From NCBI RefSeq assembly GCF_025917005.1, contig NZ_CP078091.1:1054001-1118000 (forward strand): a stretch of DNA of 64,000 nt. The letters run 5' to 3'. Source of the DNA: Porphyrobacter sp. ULC335. GTDB taxonomy: Bacteria; Pseudomonadota; Alphaproteobacteria; Sphingomonadales; Sphingomonadaceae. Position 1 is the stretch's first letter. Each line of letters begins with the position of its first letter. This document shows, piece by piece, positions 33,299 through 43,203 of the stretch. Both the position numbers and the translations under genes were made by a program. The notes beneath the pieces were generated by a model. It saw only the letters and a list, made by a program, of their open reading frames with translations. It had not been told where the DNA came from and ran no database searches.

Positions 33299-34638
33299 TG
33301 CCCACCGCAATCTTCACCATTGCCCGTTCGGGCCTCACCACGAGCCGCCGCAGCCTTGAGCTGACGGCGCAGAACATCGCCAATGCGGAAAACGTGGATT
33401 ATTCGCGCCGCACCCTGACGCAGGGCGAGCTGGTGATGACCGGATCGATCGGCGTCAATGCGCAGGATTCACTTGGCGGGGTGCGTCCCGGCCTGATCGA
33501 GCGTGCGGAAAGCGCGCTGGTGCAGCGCCAGGCGCGCGATTCCTCGTCGGCGCTGGCGGCGGCGGAGGCAGAGTTCTTCGCCCTGCGCGAGGCGGAAAGC
33601 GCGCTGGAGACTTCAGGCGTTTACAAGGGCCTCGTCGATTACGAGGCGGCGTTGACGCGGCTTCAGAACAACCCGACCGAACCGGCGCTGCGGCTGTCCG
33701 CGCTGGAAAGCGCGCGCAAGATGGCGGGCAATCTCCGCATCGCCAACGGCACGCTGGCCAATGCCCGCACGCTGGTGCAGGCCGAGGTCAGCGCCGAAGC
33801 GCTGACGGTGAACGAACTCGCCAATGAACTCGCCGCGATCAACGCCGATCTGGTCGGCGCGCGCGAAGGCACCGCAGGCCGCGCATCATTGCTCGACGCC
33901 CGCGACAAGGCCTTGCGGGGCCTCGCCAAGGAATTTGCGATCAACCCCACCATCAATGCCAATGGCACGGCTGATGTCACGCTGTCCGGAACGCCCCCGG
34001 TGGCGCTTGTCACGGGCGGCGCCGCGCAGGCCGTGGCCGTCAGCTACGCCGCCGATGGCACTGCAAGCTTCTCCGTCGGCGGCTCGGCATTCGCCCCCGC
34101 AGGCGGCGCAATGGCGGGCCGCGCCAATGCTCTTGCGGAAATGGCCGCGCTGCAGACCGGGCTCGACACGCTGGCGGTTTCAGCGATCACCATCTCCAAC
34201 ACTGCGCAGGCCAACGGGGTGGGTACCGATGGCACCCCCGGCCAGCCGCTTTTCGCCGGCACGGGCGCGAGCAACATCAATGTGGTGCTCGCTTCGGCTG
34301 CCGGGCTGGCGACGGCTGCGGCGGGCTCTCCTGCGGGCAGCCGCGATACCACCAACCTTGCTGCGCTGATCGCCGCGCTCGGCGCGCCGACCGGGCCGAC
34401 CAATGGCGCGGACTCGCTGCTGCTCGGTCTTTCCAGCCGGGTCTCCGCACTTGAAACCCGCACCGAGGGCCTCAGCGTCGTCGCCGCCAGCGCCGATGCC
34501 GAACTGCTGCGCGAAACCGGCGTCGATCTCGATACCGAGGCCGCCAATCTGGTGCGTCTGCAACAGGCTTTCGAAGCCAACAGCCGCGTGATCCAGGTCG
34601 CCGCCTCGCTGTTCGATACCGTCCTTGATCTGAGATAG
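33298..34638 (+). CDS. flgK: hook-filament junction protein FlgK
   Basis: A 446-residue protein. The N-terminal MPTAIFTIARSGLTTSRRSL and AQNIANAENVDYSRR resemble the FlgK D0/D1 region, and the C-terminal DLDTEAANLVRLQQAFEANS, then RVIQVAASLFDTVLDLR, is the paired terminal helix. The central region is Ala/Gly/Thr-rich and variable. It is on the short side for FlgK. flgL follows 14 bp later. Confidence 0.93.
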   Translation: MPTAIFTIARSGLTTSRRSLELTAQNIANAENVDYSRRTLTQGELVMTGSIGVNAQDSLGGVRPGLIERAESALVQRQARDSSSALAAAEAEFFALREAESALETSGVYKGLVDYEAALTRLQNNPTEPALRLSALESARKMAGNLRIANGTLANARTLVQAEVSAEALTVNELANELAAINADLVGAREGTAGRASLLDARDKALRGLAKEFAINPTINANGTADVTLSGTPPVALVTGGAAQAVAVSYAADGTASFSVGGSAFAPAGGAMAGRANALAEMAALQTGLDTLAVSAITISNTAQANGVGTDGTPGQPLFAGTGASNINVVLASAAGLATAAAGSPAGSRDTTNLAALIAALGAPTGPTNGADSLLLGLSSRVSALETRTEGLSVVAASADAELLRETGVDLDTEAANLVRLQQAFEANSRVIQVAASLFDTVLDLR

Positions 34639-34652
34639 GGGAGCGCGCCGCC

Positions 34653-35573
34653 ATGGGGTCCATCACCAATTCCGCCGGTTCGTTCTTCAACCGCTCGCTG
34701 TCGCAAATGTCCGACTTGCGGGCCGGGATCGAGCGCACCCGCACCCAGATCGCCACCGGGCTCAAGTTCGAGCGCGGATCGCAAGATCCCGCCGCCGCGG
34801 CGCAGCTGCGCAGCGTCGAACGGCGTCAGGCGCTTGCCGTGGTCGAAGGTGACAATGCCGCGCGGCTCGGTCAGGATCTGGGCTCCGCGGCGGACGAGGT
34901 TCAGGCTGTCACCAACCTGCTCCAGCGCGCGCGCGAGTTGGCGGTGCAGGCTGCCAGCACCGCGACCGGCGCCGATGGTCGGCGGGCCATCGCCTTCGAG
35001 CTCCAACAGCTCGGGCAGGAACTCTTCTCCCGCGCCAATGGCACATCGCTGACCGGGGAGCCGCTGTTTGCGGGACAATCCTCCGGCAACGCCTTCACCC
35101 GCGATGCGGCGGGCAATGTCACCTATGTCGGCACGCCCGAAAGCGGCGCTGTGCCGGTGGCCGCAGGCACCGCGATCGAGCGGGGCCTGCCGGGTAACGA
35201 GGTGTTCCAGTTCAACCTCAATGGCACGCCCACCAGCGCCTTCGCTGTGCTGGGCGCGCTGACCACCGCCTTGCAGGGCGGCGCGGGCGATCCGGTTGCG
35301 GCGGCCAATGGCGCGCTTGCCGGGATCGACGCCGCGCTCGATACCACCAACCGCGCGACCACCATCCTCGGCACCCGCATGGCGTGGGTCGAGCAGGTCG
35401 AAACCCAGCAGGCCGACCGCAAGGTCGCGTTGGCCGAGCGCCGCAAGCGGGTTGGCGATACCGACGTCGCCGATGCCATCGTCCGGCTCCAGCAATCGCT
35501 CACCGCACTCGAGGCGAGCCAGGCCGCCTTCGCCCGCGTCAGTTCGCTGACGCTGTTCGACGCGCTGCGCTGA
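34653..35573 (+). CDS. flgL: hook-filament junction protein FlgL
   Basis: A 306-residue flagellin-like protein. The N-terminal ATGLKFERGSQDPAAAAQLR and LLQRARELAVQAASTATGAD, and the C-terminal DTDVADAIVRLQQSLTALEA, then SQAAFARVSSLTLFDALR, are the FlgL terminal helices. It joins the hook-junction protein FlgK to the filament. It ends 13 bp before motA. Confidence 0.92.
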   Translation: MGSITNSAGSFFNRSLSQMSDLRAGIERTRTQIATGLKFERGSQDPAAAAQLRSVERRQALAVVEGDNAARLGQDLGSAADEVQAVTNLLQRARELAVQAASTATGADGRRAIAFELQQLGQELFSRANGTSLTGEPLFAGQSSGNAFTRDAAGNVTYVGTPESGAVPVAAGTAIERGLPGNEVFQFNLNGTPTSAFAVLGALTTALQGGAGDPVAAANGALAGIDAALDTTNRATTILGTRMAWVEQVETQQADRKVALAERRKRVGDTDVADAIVRLQQSLTALEASQAAFARVSSLTLFDALR

Positions 35574-35586
35574 GGAGTCCTGATCC

Positions 35587-36450
35587 GTGTTTGTTGCAAT
35601 AGGCATTGTTGTGCTGCTGGTCATGGTGTTCGGCGGGTTCATGCTCGCCGGCGGGGCCATGGGCCCTGTGCTGGCGGCCTTGCCGTTCGAATTCATGATG
35701 ATCGGCGGCGCGGCCGTCGGCGCGACGCTGATCGGCAACTCGATGCACGCGATCAAGCTGCTTGGCGGCGGGATCGGCAAGGTGTTCAAGGGGCCGAAAT
35801 ACACCGACGAAGACCATATCGACGCGATCGCGCTGACATCCAAGCTGATGAAGCTGCTGCGGTCCGAAGGTGCGGTCGCGCTGGAAAGCCACGTGACCGA
35901 GCCCGGATCATCGACGCTCTTCTCCGAATATCCGCGCCTTCAGGCCGATCCGGTGGTCACCGCGATGATCTGCGATCCGCTCACCCTGATGGTCGTGTCC
36001 TCGGGCACGCTCGATACCCATGCGGTGGAGGATGTGATCGACAGCGCGATCAAGACCCAGCTGCACGAAATGGACGAGCCTGCGCACATGATCCAGTCGC
36101 TCGCCGATGCGCTGCCCGCGCTCGGGATCGTCGCGGCGGTGCTCGGCATCATCAAGACGATGGGCGCGATCAACGAGCCGCCGGAAATCCTCGGCAAGAT
36201 GATCGGTTCCGCACTTGTCGGGACGTTCCTCGGGGTGCTGCTCGCCTATGGCTTTGCCGGGCCGCTGGGCACGCGGCTGAAGCAGATCAACACCCACGAC
36301 CAGCAGATCTTCCATTCGATCAAGCAGGTCATCATCGCGTCGCTGCACGGTTACCCGCAGCCGCTGGTGCTGGAAGCCGCACGCTCGGGCCTGCCGCCTG
36401 CGCACCGCCCGAAGCTGACCGACCTGCTCGACATGATGAGAGGTCGCTGA
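35587..36450 (+). CDS. motA: flagellar motor stator MotA
   Basis: A 287-residue membrane protein from a GTG start with GAGGAG nine bases upstream. There are four helices. The last two are the pore pair, ALPALGIVAAVLGIIKTMGA and MIGSALVGTFLGVLLAYGFA. The cytoplasmic loop between helices 2 and 3 carries the FliG-contact region (KLMKLLRSEGAVALESHVTE). It forms the torque-generating proton channel with MotB, whose start lies 1 bp after its stop. Confidence 0.95.
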   Translation: MFVAIGIVVLLVMVFGGFMLAGGAMGPVLAALPFEFMMIGGAAVGATLIGNSMHAIKLLGGGIGKVFKGPKYTDEDHIDAIALTSKLMKLLRSEGAVALESHVTEPGSSTLFSEYPRLQADPVVTAMICDPLTLMVVSSGTLDTHAVEDVIDSAIKTQLHEMDEPAHMIQSLADALPALGIVAAVLGIIKTMGAINEPPEILGKMIGSALVGTFLGVLLAYGFAGPLGTRLKQINTHDQQIFHSIKQVIIASLHGYPQPLVLEAARSGLPPAHRPKLTDLLDMMRGR

Positions 36451-36451
36451 C

Positions 36452-37357
36452 GTGGCCGAGGCCGATGCGAAACTGGCGATCCCCGCGCCGATCATCGTCA
36501 AGAAGGTCACGATTATCGAAGGCGGCCATCACGGCGGCGCGTGGAAGGTTGCCTATGCCGACTTCGTGACCGCGATGATGGCGTTCTTCCTGCTGCTGTG
36601 GCTGCTCGGCGCGACCGAGGAGAAGCAGCGCAAGGGGATTGCCGATTACTTCACCCCGACGCTCGTCAAGATGCGCCAGGAAAGCGCCGGGGCAGACGGG
36701 CTGCTGGGTGGATCATCAATAACCGATGCGGATAATTATCCCAACCGTCAGGGCCAAACCGGCACGCGGTCGATCACCATTCCGCGCGGTGTCACCGGCG
36801 GGCCGGCCGAAGGGGGCGGGCGCGGCGAGCTGGATTCCAAGAAGCTGAAGGAGCTTCAGGACAAGATCGACAAGAAGCTCGTCCAGCGCCGCCAGTTGCG
36901 CCACCTCGCGCGGCAGGTGCGGGTGATGCGCTCTCCCGAGGGTATCCGCATCGACCTGATGGACAATGCCGATTTCTCGATGTTCGAACTCGGCACCACG
37001 ATCCTCACCAAGGAAGCGCGCGGGCTGCTGCAAGTGATGGCCGAGACGCTGAAGGATGAAAGCGCTCCGCTGATCCTGCGCGGTCACACGGATTCGCTGC
37101 CGTGGCGCGGCGGGGTGACGGCCAATAACTGGTCGCTCTCGTCCGGCCGCGCGGAAGCGACGCGTCAGGCGCTGGTGCTGGGCGGCGTGGCGCAAAAGCG
37201 CATCGTCCGCATCGAAGGTGTCGCCGACACCGAGCCGCTGGTCGCCGACAGCCCCGCCGATCCACGCAACCGCCGCATCTCGTTGCTGCTGCTGGAGGGG
37301 CGGGGGGCGGCCAAGAGCGGGCCGCAGCAGGAGGCCGGGGGCAAGGGCAAGCGCTGA
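36452..37357 (+). CDS. motB: flagellar motor stator MotB
   Basis: A 301-residue protein. The membrane helix AYADFVTAMMAFFLLLWLLG carries the essential proton-binding Asp at 37. The periplasmic OmpA/MotB domain spans ~165-290 (LILRGHTDSLPW, NNWSLSSGRAEATRQAL, DPRNRRISLLLLE) and anchors the stator to peptidoglycan. It is the last gene of the flgB-motB run and converges on the small LuxR-type gene. It differs clearly from the short MotB/ExbD-like protein at 26230. Confidence 0.95.
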   Translation: MAEADAKLAIPAPIIVKKVTIIEGGHHGGAWKVAYADFVTAMMAFFLLLWLLGATEEKQRKGIADYFTPTLVKMRQESAGADGLLGGSSITDADNYPNRQGQTGTRSITIPRGVTGGPAEGGGRGELDSKKLKELQDKIDKKLVQRRQLRHLARQVRVMRSPEGIRIDLMDNADFSMFELGTTILTKEARGLLQVMAETLKDESAPLILRGHTDSLPWRGGVTANNWSLSSGRAEATRQALVLGGVAQKRIVRIEGVADTEPLVADSPADPRNRRISLLLLEGRGAAKSGPQQEAGGKGKR

Positions 37358-37367
37358 GCGCGCGTGG

Positions 37368-37865
37368 TCACTTTACGGGGCTGACGATCAGTTCTTCGAG
37401 GAATTGCGCGATCAGCCCTGACTGGGATTCGACTTCGGCTTTGGCATAGACCCGCGCAAGCTGGGCCCGCACCGTTCCCGCCGCCGATCCGCGCAGCCGC
37501 GCAATTTCGGTGATGTCGCAACCCTTCAGCGCGAACAGGGCAACATCCGCTTCGGCTGCGGTCAGCTGCCACTCGGCAAAACGCAAGCGGATGAGATCGC
37601 CAAGCGCGCCTTGCGCTGCCGCCACGGCGGCCTCGTCACGCCGGGCCGCCGCAATCAGGCCGCGCACCTGCAAGGCGCCGAGCACCACCGCCACCAGCAA
37701 GGCCATGGCGGCCAGTCCCTCGACCGCAAGGTGCAGCCCGATGCCTTCGGCGGCAATGTCACCGGCCAGATCGGCAAGGAAGAAGGCGCAGGCAAGCGCC
37801 TGCAAGGCCACGAGGATGCTTATTCCCGTGGCCTTGCGATCGAGCTGCTGGGCTCTTGTCTTCAT
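37368..37865 (-). CDS. membrane-anchored LuxR-type HTH protein
   Basis: A 165-residue protein with two predicted N-terminal membrane helices (ILVALQALACAFFLADLAG and GLAAMALLVAVVLGALQV). The cytoplasmic ~70 residues resemble a LuxR/NarL-type helix-turn-helix (LTAAEADVALFALKGCDITE, then IARLRGSAAGTVRAQLARVY). Such two-helix DNA-binding proteins occur in sphingomonads, but their targets are not known to me. It lies 9 bp downstream of the cytochrome b561-like gene on the same strand and ends 10 bp from the convergent motB. Confidence 0.75.
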   Translation of the reverse strand: MKTRAQQLDRKATGISILVALQALACAFFLADLAGDIAAEGIGLHLAVEGLAAMALLVAVVLGALQVRGLIAAARRDEAAVAAAQGALGDLIRLRFAEWQLTAAEADVALFALKGCDITEIARLRGSAAGTVRAQLARVYAKAEVESQSGLIAQFLEELIVSPVK

Positions 37866-37874
37866 CGCGCCAGC

Positions 37875-38501
37875 CTATCGCCTGTGCGGTGCCATCGCCA
37901 CAAGAACCTGCCGCCCGCTGCGCCGGGTCTCGCAGATGACGCCCGCCAGATGGAGCAGGATCAGGACATAGAGGAGATTGGCGGCAATCTCGTGCACCTC
38001 GCCGAGCGGGCCTTCCTCCTCGCCCTCGTCGCCTTCCTCCCGTGCGTCATGCTCCGCGCTCGCTTCACCAATGACATGGGCTTCGTCATCACGCAGGGTG
38101 GGGTCGAGCGAGGGCGGGCCGGCCATGGCAATGCCGGTGGCGATAATGGCGAGCAGGCAGGTCCAGATCGCCCAGACCATCAATGCGCCGAGCGGATTGT
38201 GCGAGGCATGCTGCGTCACCCGCCCCGCGCGGATGTCATGGATATGAGAAAGCGCCTTGCGCGGGCTTGGCCAGAAGGCGGCGAAGCGCGCTTCGGTGGG
38301 GCCGACCAGCCCCCACAACAGGCGCAGGCCAAGGATCGCGGCAAGCCCGTAGCCTACCCAGATGTGCGGGCCGGAGCCTTCCTCGGTCACCAGCGCATTG
38401 GCGAGAACCGCCAGCACGATGGTCCAGTGGGTGATCTTCACGATCGGGTCCCAGGGACGCGGGGGTGTATCGATGGTGGCGGCGGGTGCGGGTGCGGTCA
38501 T
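37875..38501 (-). CDS. cytochrome b561-like membrane protein
   Basis: A 208-residue cytochrome b561/bacterial b-type domain protein with four hydrophobic helices. Likely haem ligands are the His in IVKITHW, the His in HASHNPLG or GPHIW, and the two in the last helix region (VHEIAANLLYVLILLHLAG). An unusual acidic stretch (about residues 138-166, rich in Asp and Glu) separates helices 3 and 4. It probably transfers electrons in the membrane; the partner is unknown. The LuxR-type gene follows. The 267 bp up to the fliC stop hold the fliC terminator and otherwise nothing recognised. Confidence 0.85.
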   Translation of the reverse strand: MTAPAPAATIDTPPRPWDPIVKITHWTIVLAVLANALVTEEGSGPHIWVGYGLAAILGLRLLWGLVGPTEARFAAFWPSPRKALSHIHDIRAGRVTQHASHNPLGALMVWAIWTCLLAIIATGIAMAGPPSLDPTLRDDEAHVIGEASAEHDAREEGDEGEEEGPLGEVHEIAANLLYVLILLHLAGVICETRRSGRQVLVAMAPHRR

Positions 38502-38689
38502 GGCGGCGTGGCTCCTTCGCGTGAAAGGGTGCCAGCGACCGCTCTCTTATTGGGGGCAAGAACGCGCCGCTGACGCAGCCCACATGGCCAGCCTGCCGTG
38601 GCTGGGCGATTGGCAATCCGCTTATGGGCCGCCGCCTAAGCGGCTGCTTACGCCCTGCGATTGCGGCGCGGCCCGGGCAATGCGCCACG

Positions 38690-38720
38690 AAAAAAGCCCG
38701 GAGCCTTGCGGCTCCGGGCT
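38690..38720 (-). terminator. Rho-independent terminator of fliC
   Basis: On the minus strand an 11-bp perfect stem, AGCCCGGAGCC/GGCTCCGGGCT, with the loop GCAA is followed by a run of six Ts. It lies about 50 bases after the fliC stop, as expected for a highly expressed single-gene transcript. Confidence 0.9.
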
Positions 38721-38768
38721 CTGTGGCCGCCCCCAAGGGGGCAAGGGGCGGCGCTTTGGGTGTTTCGC

Positions 38769-39599
38769 TTAACGCAGCAGCGACAGCACGTTCTGCTGCG
38801 ACTGGTTGGCCTGCGCCAACATCGCGGTCGAGGCCTGGCCGAGGATCTGGGCCTTGGCGAGCGCGGTGGTTTCCTGCGAATAGTCGGTATCCGCGATCCG
38901 CGAACGCGCGTCGGTCAGGTTGGTCGAGACGTTGGTGAGGTTGTTCACCGCGGACTGCAGACGGTTCTGCCCGGCACCCAGCGTAGCGCGGGTGGTCGAG
39001 ATGCTCTCGATGTCGGCGTCGATGTCGGTCAGCGCAGCACGTGCCGCCGTACCGTCCGTGCCGGTCACGTCGAACGAGCCGGCAGCGCCGCCGCCCGAGG
39101 TCAGCGCGGTCAGGTCATCAAGCGTCAGGTCGACCGTATCGGCATCATTGGCACCGGCGAGCACCGTCACGGTGGCAACCGAACCGTCGAACAGCTTCAC
39201 GCCGTTGAACTCGGAGTTGGCGACAACCTGGCCGATCTGCGCGGTCAGTTCGTCGACTTCGACCTGGATGTTGGCGCGGTCGGTGTCGGCATAGGTGTCC
39301 GAACCGGCCTGCACCGCCAGTTCGCGGACACGCTGGAGCATGTTGGTCACTTCGTTGAGCGCGCCTTCAGCGGTCTGGGCGAGGCTGATGCCGTCATTGG
39401 CGTTGCGGATACCCTGCGACATGCCGCGGATCTGCGAGGTCATCGAGTTGACGATGGCGAGGCCGGCGGCGTCGTCGGCGGCGCTGTTGATGCGCTTGCC
39501 CGAAGAAAGGCGTTCCATCGCGGTGCCGAGCATCTTGCCCGCAGCAACGGCCGAGTTGGTGGCGCGCATCGCCGAAGTGTTGGTGTTGATCACGTTCAT
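38769..39599 (-). CDS. fliC: flagellin FliC
   Basis: A 276-residue flagellin starting at the ATG of MNVINTNTSAMRATNS; the frame extends upstream but the ribosome site AGGAG and the family N-terminus fix this start. The N-terminal D0/D1 helices include RLSSGKRINSAADDAAGLAI. The C-terminal ones include RATLGAGQNRLQSAVNNLTN and end AQANQSQQNVLSLLR. The hypervariable centre is only ~100 residues, a compact alphaproteobacterial type. It is a single-gene transcript with a FliA-type promoter and a strong terminator. It is the only flagellin gene seen in the window. Confidence 0.97.
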   Translation of the reverse strand: MNVINTNTSAMRATNSAVAAGKMLGTAMERLSSGKRINSAADDAAGLAIVNSMTSQIRGMSQGIRNANDGISLAQTAEGALNEVTNMLQRVRELAVQAGSDTYADTDRANIQVEVDELTAQIGQVVANSEFNGVKLFDGSVATVTVLAGANDADTVDLTLDDLTALTSGGGAAGSFDVTGTDGTAARAALTDIDADIESISTTRATLGAGQNRLQSAVNNLTNVSTNLTDARSRIADTDYSQETTALAKAQILGQASTAMLAQANQSQQNVLSLLR

Positions 39600-39656
39600 T
39601 GGTCGAAACTCCTGAATGGTCAGGCAGGACGAACAAGCCCGTCGCTGCTGGCCATA

Positions 39657-39684
39657 AGAGCGGCCGCCCGGCGGGATGTTTAAG
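39657..39684 (-). promoter_or_regulatory. FliA-type promoter for fliC
   Basis: On the minus strand, CTTAAAC is followed after 13 bases by GCCGCTCT, then a leader of about 50 bases before the ATG. The region 39600-39870 between fliC and the sigma-54 activator holds this promoter and an AT-rich stretch around 39685-39720. A promoter for the activator could not be recognised with confidence. Confidence 0.75.
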
Positions 39685-39870
39685 CCAGAAAAATAATGTC
39701 TGAAAAACAACGATATATTCCGCTTCCGGGCGGCTTGGTAGGGATCGCTTCTGCGCCTCCCTAGGTGTTCTCCGCGACCGGCTTAGGTGATGCTACGGGG
39801 GCTTAAATTTGCCACCTGTCCAGCGTGCGTGCGGCAGAGGTTTGCCGAGACCAACCAAACAGGGGCTAAC

Positions 39871-40005
39871 ATGATGCAACCGGCGATCGGCACGGTGCGC
39901 CGTCTAATGGCGGACGCTGAGACAGCGACCACCACGGCAACCGGCGCGCACGATATCCTGATCGGCATGACCGTGCCGCTGATGGGGGGGGCGCTGGCAG
40001 CGTGA
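39871..40005 (+). CDS. probable N-terminal segment of the sigma-54 activator, out of frame
   Basis: ATG-ATG at 39871/39874 follows AGGGG at 39861-39865, the only good ribosome site near the activator. The frame encodes 44 residues with the third-position GC bias of real genes here ([32 protein letters not shown]), runs into eight Gs (39984-39991) and stops at 40005. Removing one G joins it to the downstream activator through [18 protein letters not shown], giving a 436-residue protein. I read it as the activator's N-terminus, cut off by a sequencing error, a real mutation, phase variation or programmed slippage. Confidence 0.55.
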   Translation: MMQPAIGTVRRLMADAETATTTATGAHDILIGMTVPLMGGALAA

Positions 40006-40012
40006 CCGGATC

Positions 40013-41178
<1,166 letters not shown>

Positions 41179-41182
<4 letters not shown>

Positions 41183-41538
41183 GCGCGCTTCGGGTTGGGT
41201 TCGGCGTCGAGGACGTGATGGCGCTGCGCAGTCAGGTGCTCGCCCGCAGCGCCGCCTTGCGCGATGTGCGCGCGGCGAGCGAGGCAGGCCAGGCATTCGC
41301 CCCGGCCAAGGCGCCGGGGGCAGGCTTTGCCGATACGCTCAACAACGCGCTGAAGCAGGTGAACGCGGTGCAGGCGCATTCGTCGCAGATGCAGGTCGCC
41401 TATGAACGCGGCGCGGTGACCGACATCGCACAGGTGATGCTGGCGCGGCAGGAGGCGGGCGTGGCCTTCGAAGCGACGTTGCAGGTGCGCAACAAGCTGC
41501 TCAACGCCTATCAAGACATCATGCGGATGGGGGGCTGA
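41179..41538 (+). CDS. fliE: hook-basal body protein FliE
   Basis: A 119-residue protein. The C-terminal two-thirds ([20 protein letters not shown], then [20 protein letters not shown] and [17 protein letters not shown]) match FliE, the adaptor between the MS-ring and the rod. It overlaps the activator gene by 4 bp and is followed by fliF after 3 bp. Confidence 0.95.
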
Positions 41539-41541
41539 TAG

Positions 41542-43203
41542 ATGGCCGATGCTCTGCCCGTTCCCGCCGATCCCGCGGGTCTTCCCCTTGCCCCTGCCAC
41601 CGGCTGGCGCACCATGCTGCCCCCGCAGATGGCCGGCTTTGCCAGCCAGCCCGCGCTGGCCCGCGCGCTGCCCGCGCTGGCGGGTCTGGGCGCGGTCGCG
41701 GCGGCCGCTGCGCTGTGGATGACGATCTCTGCTGGCCCAGACCGCGTGCTCTACACCAGTCTGACCGACGCCGAGCGTGCCAAGGTTGTCGCAACGCTCG
41801 AAACCGGCGGGATCGCCTATTCGATCGACAACTCCACCGGCGCGCTCTCGGTTTCGGAGAACGATGTCTACCGCGCCAAGATGCTGGTTGCGAGCGATGC
41901 CGGGATCGCCGCGCCCGAAGGGGCCGAAGCCATGCTCGACGCGATGCCGCTCGGCACCTCGCGCACGCTGGAGGGTGAACGCCTGCGGTTGGCGCGCGAG
42001 CGCGAGCTGATGCTGACGATCAAGGAGATCGACGGGATCGAGTCTGTCCGTGTCCACCTCGCCACGCCCGAACGCTCGGTGTTCGTGCGCGAGAACAATG
42101 CGCCCTCAGCCTCGGTCATGGTGCGGCTGGTGGGCGGGCGCAGCCTTTCGCCCGATCAGGTCAGCGCGATTGTCAATCTGGTGGGGGCTTCGGTGCCGGG
42201 GCTCAATGCCGATGCGGTGCGGGTGGTCGACCAGAATGGCCGCCTGCTGTCCGATCCGCGCACGGCCGAAGGCGAGGGCCTGAACCTCCAGCGCGAGCAT
42301 GAGGCCAAGCTGCGCGAACAGGTTGATGCGCTGCTGCTCCCCCTGCTGGGCGAGGGCAATTTCTCGGCGCAGGTGCAAGTCGAACTCGACAAAAGCGAAG
42401 TCACCACCGCGCGCGAGACTTACGAGAAGGAAGGCGTGGTCCGTGCCGAAAGCGAGCGCAATGCGACCCGCACCGGCGCAGGCCCGGCGGGCGGCGTTCC
42501 CGGCGTGACCGCCAACACGCCGCCGCCGCAGGCGCAGCTGGTCGACGGCGCACCCCAGCCCGCACCGCCTGCCACCGCGACGTCGACCGACACCGAAACC
42601 GCGACCGACCGCAATTATGAACTGGGCCGCGAGGTGGCCGTGACCACTGCCGGACCGGGTAGCCTCAAGAAACTCTCGGTCGCGGTCGCGGTCAGCGATG
42701 CCGCCTTGAAGAAAGCCGCGCCGATGACCGCGCAGCAGCTCGAAGCGCTGGTCAGCGCCGCCGTGGGCGCAAACGTCCAGCGCGGCGACATGGTCGAAGT
42801 GGTGGCAAGCAAGTTCGAACCCGCCGATCTTGAGCCGCCTGCCTTCTACGAGGAACCCTGGTTCGCGATGCTGGTGCGGTACGGCACGGCGCTGATCGCT
42901 GTGCTGCTGGTTCTGATGCTGGCGGTGCGCCCGCTGATCGGCAAGCTCAAGGGCAAGGGCGACAAGCCTGCCGCGCCTGCCGCCGAGGATGCGCCGCTGA
43001 CGGTGACCGGCGAGGATGAGGCAGCGCAGGACAATGGCACTGCGCTCGATGCGTCCGGCAACGGCGTTCCGATTGGCGATCTGCCGCGCCAGGTTGAACT
43101 CGCACGGCGGCTCGCTGCCAGCCAGCCCGAACGCGCGGTCGAGGCGCTCCAGCGGATGCTCGAAGCGCCCGAACCGCGCGGGCCCGAGGCGGATGCGGCA
43201 TGA
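41542..43203 (+). CDS. fliF: flagellar MS-ring protein FliF
   Basis: A 553-residue protein. The first membrane helix is at ~45-65 (LAGLGAVAAAAALWMTISAG). The periplasmic ring-building motifs include DVYRAKMLVASDAGIA, SVRVHLATPERSVFVRENN and a YscJ-like fold; the second helix is near ~448 (YGTALIAVLLVLMLAVRPLI). The C-terminal tail that binds FliG follows. The length is typical. It overlaps fliG by 4 bp. Confidence 0.96.
   Translation: MADALPVPADPAGLPLAPATGWRTMLPPQMAGFASQPALARALPALAGLGAVAAAAALWMTISAGPDRVLYTSLTDAERAKVVATLETGGIAYSIDNSTGALSVSENDVYRAKMLVASDAGIAAPEGAEAMLDAMPLGTSRTLEGERLRLARERELMLTIKEIDGIESVRVHLATPERSVFVRENNAPSASVMVRLVGGRSLSPDQVSAIVNLVGASVPGLNADAVRVVDQNGRLLSDPRTAEGEGLNLQREHEAKLREQVDALLLPLLGEGNFSAQVQVELDKSEVTTARETYEKEGVVRAESERNATRTGAGPAGGVPGVTANTPPPQAQLVDGAPQPAPPATATSTDTETATDRNYELGREVAVTTAGPGSLKKLSVAVAVSDAALKKAAPMTAQQLEALVSAAVGANVQRGDMVEVVASKFEPADLEPPAFYEEPWFAMLVRYGTALIAVLLVLMLAVRPLIGKLKGKGDKPAAPAAEDAPLTVTGEDEAAQDNGTALDASGNGVPIGDLPRQVELARRLAASQPERAVEALQRMLEAPEPRGPEADAA

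Noticed and set aside
38661..39683. Plus-strand open frame opposite fliC
   Set aside because: It is antisense to flagellin, includes the fliC terminator sequence and has no ribosome site.
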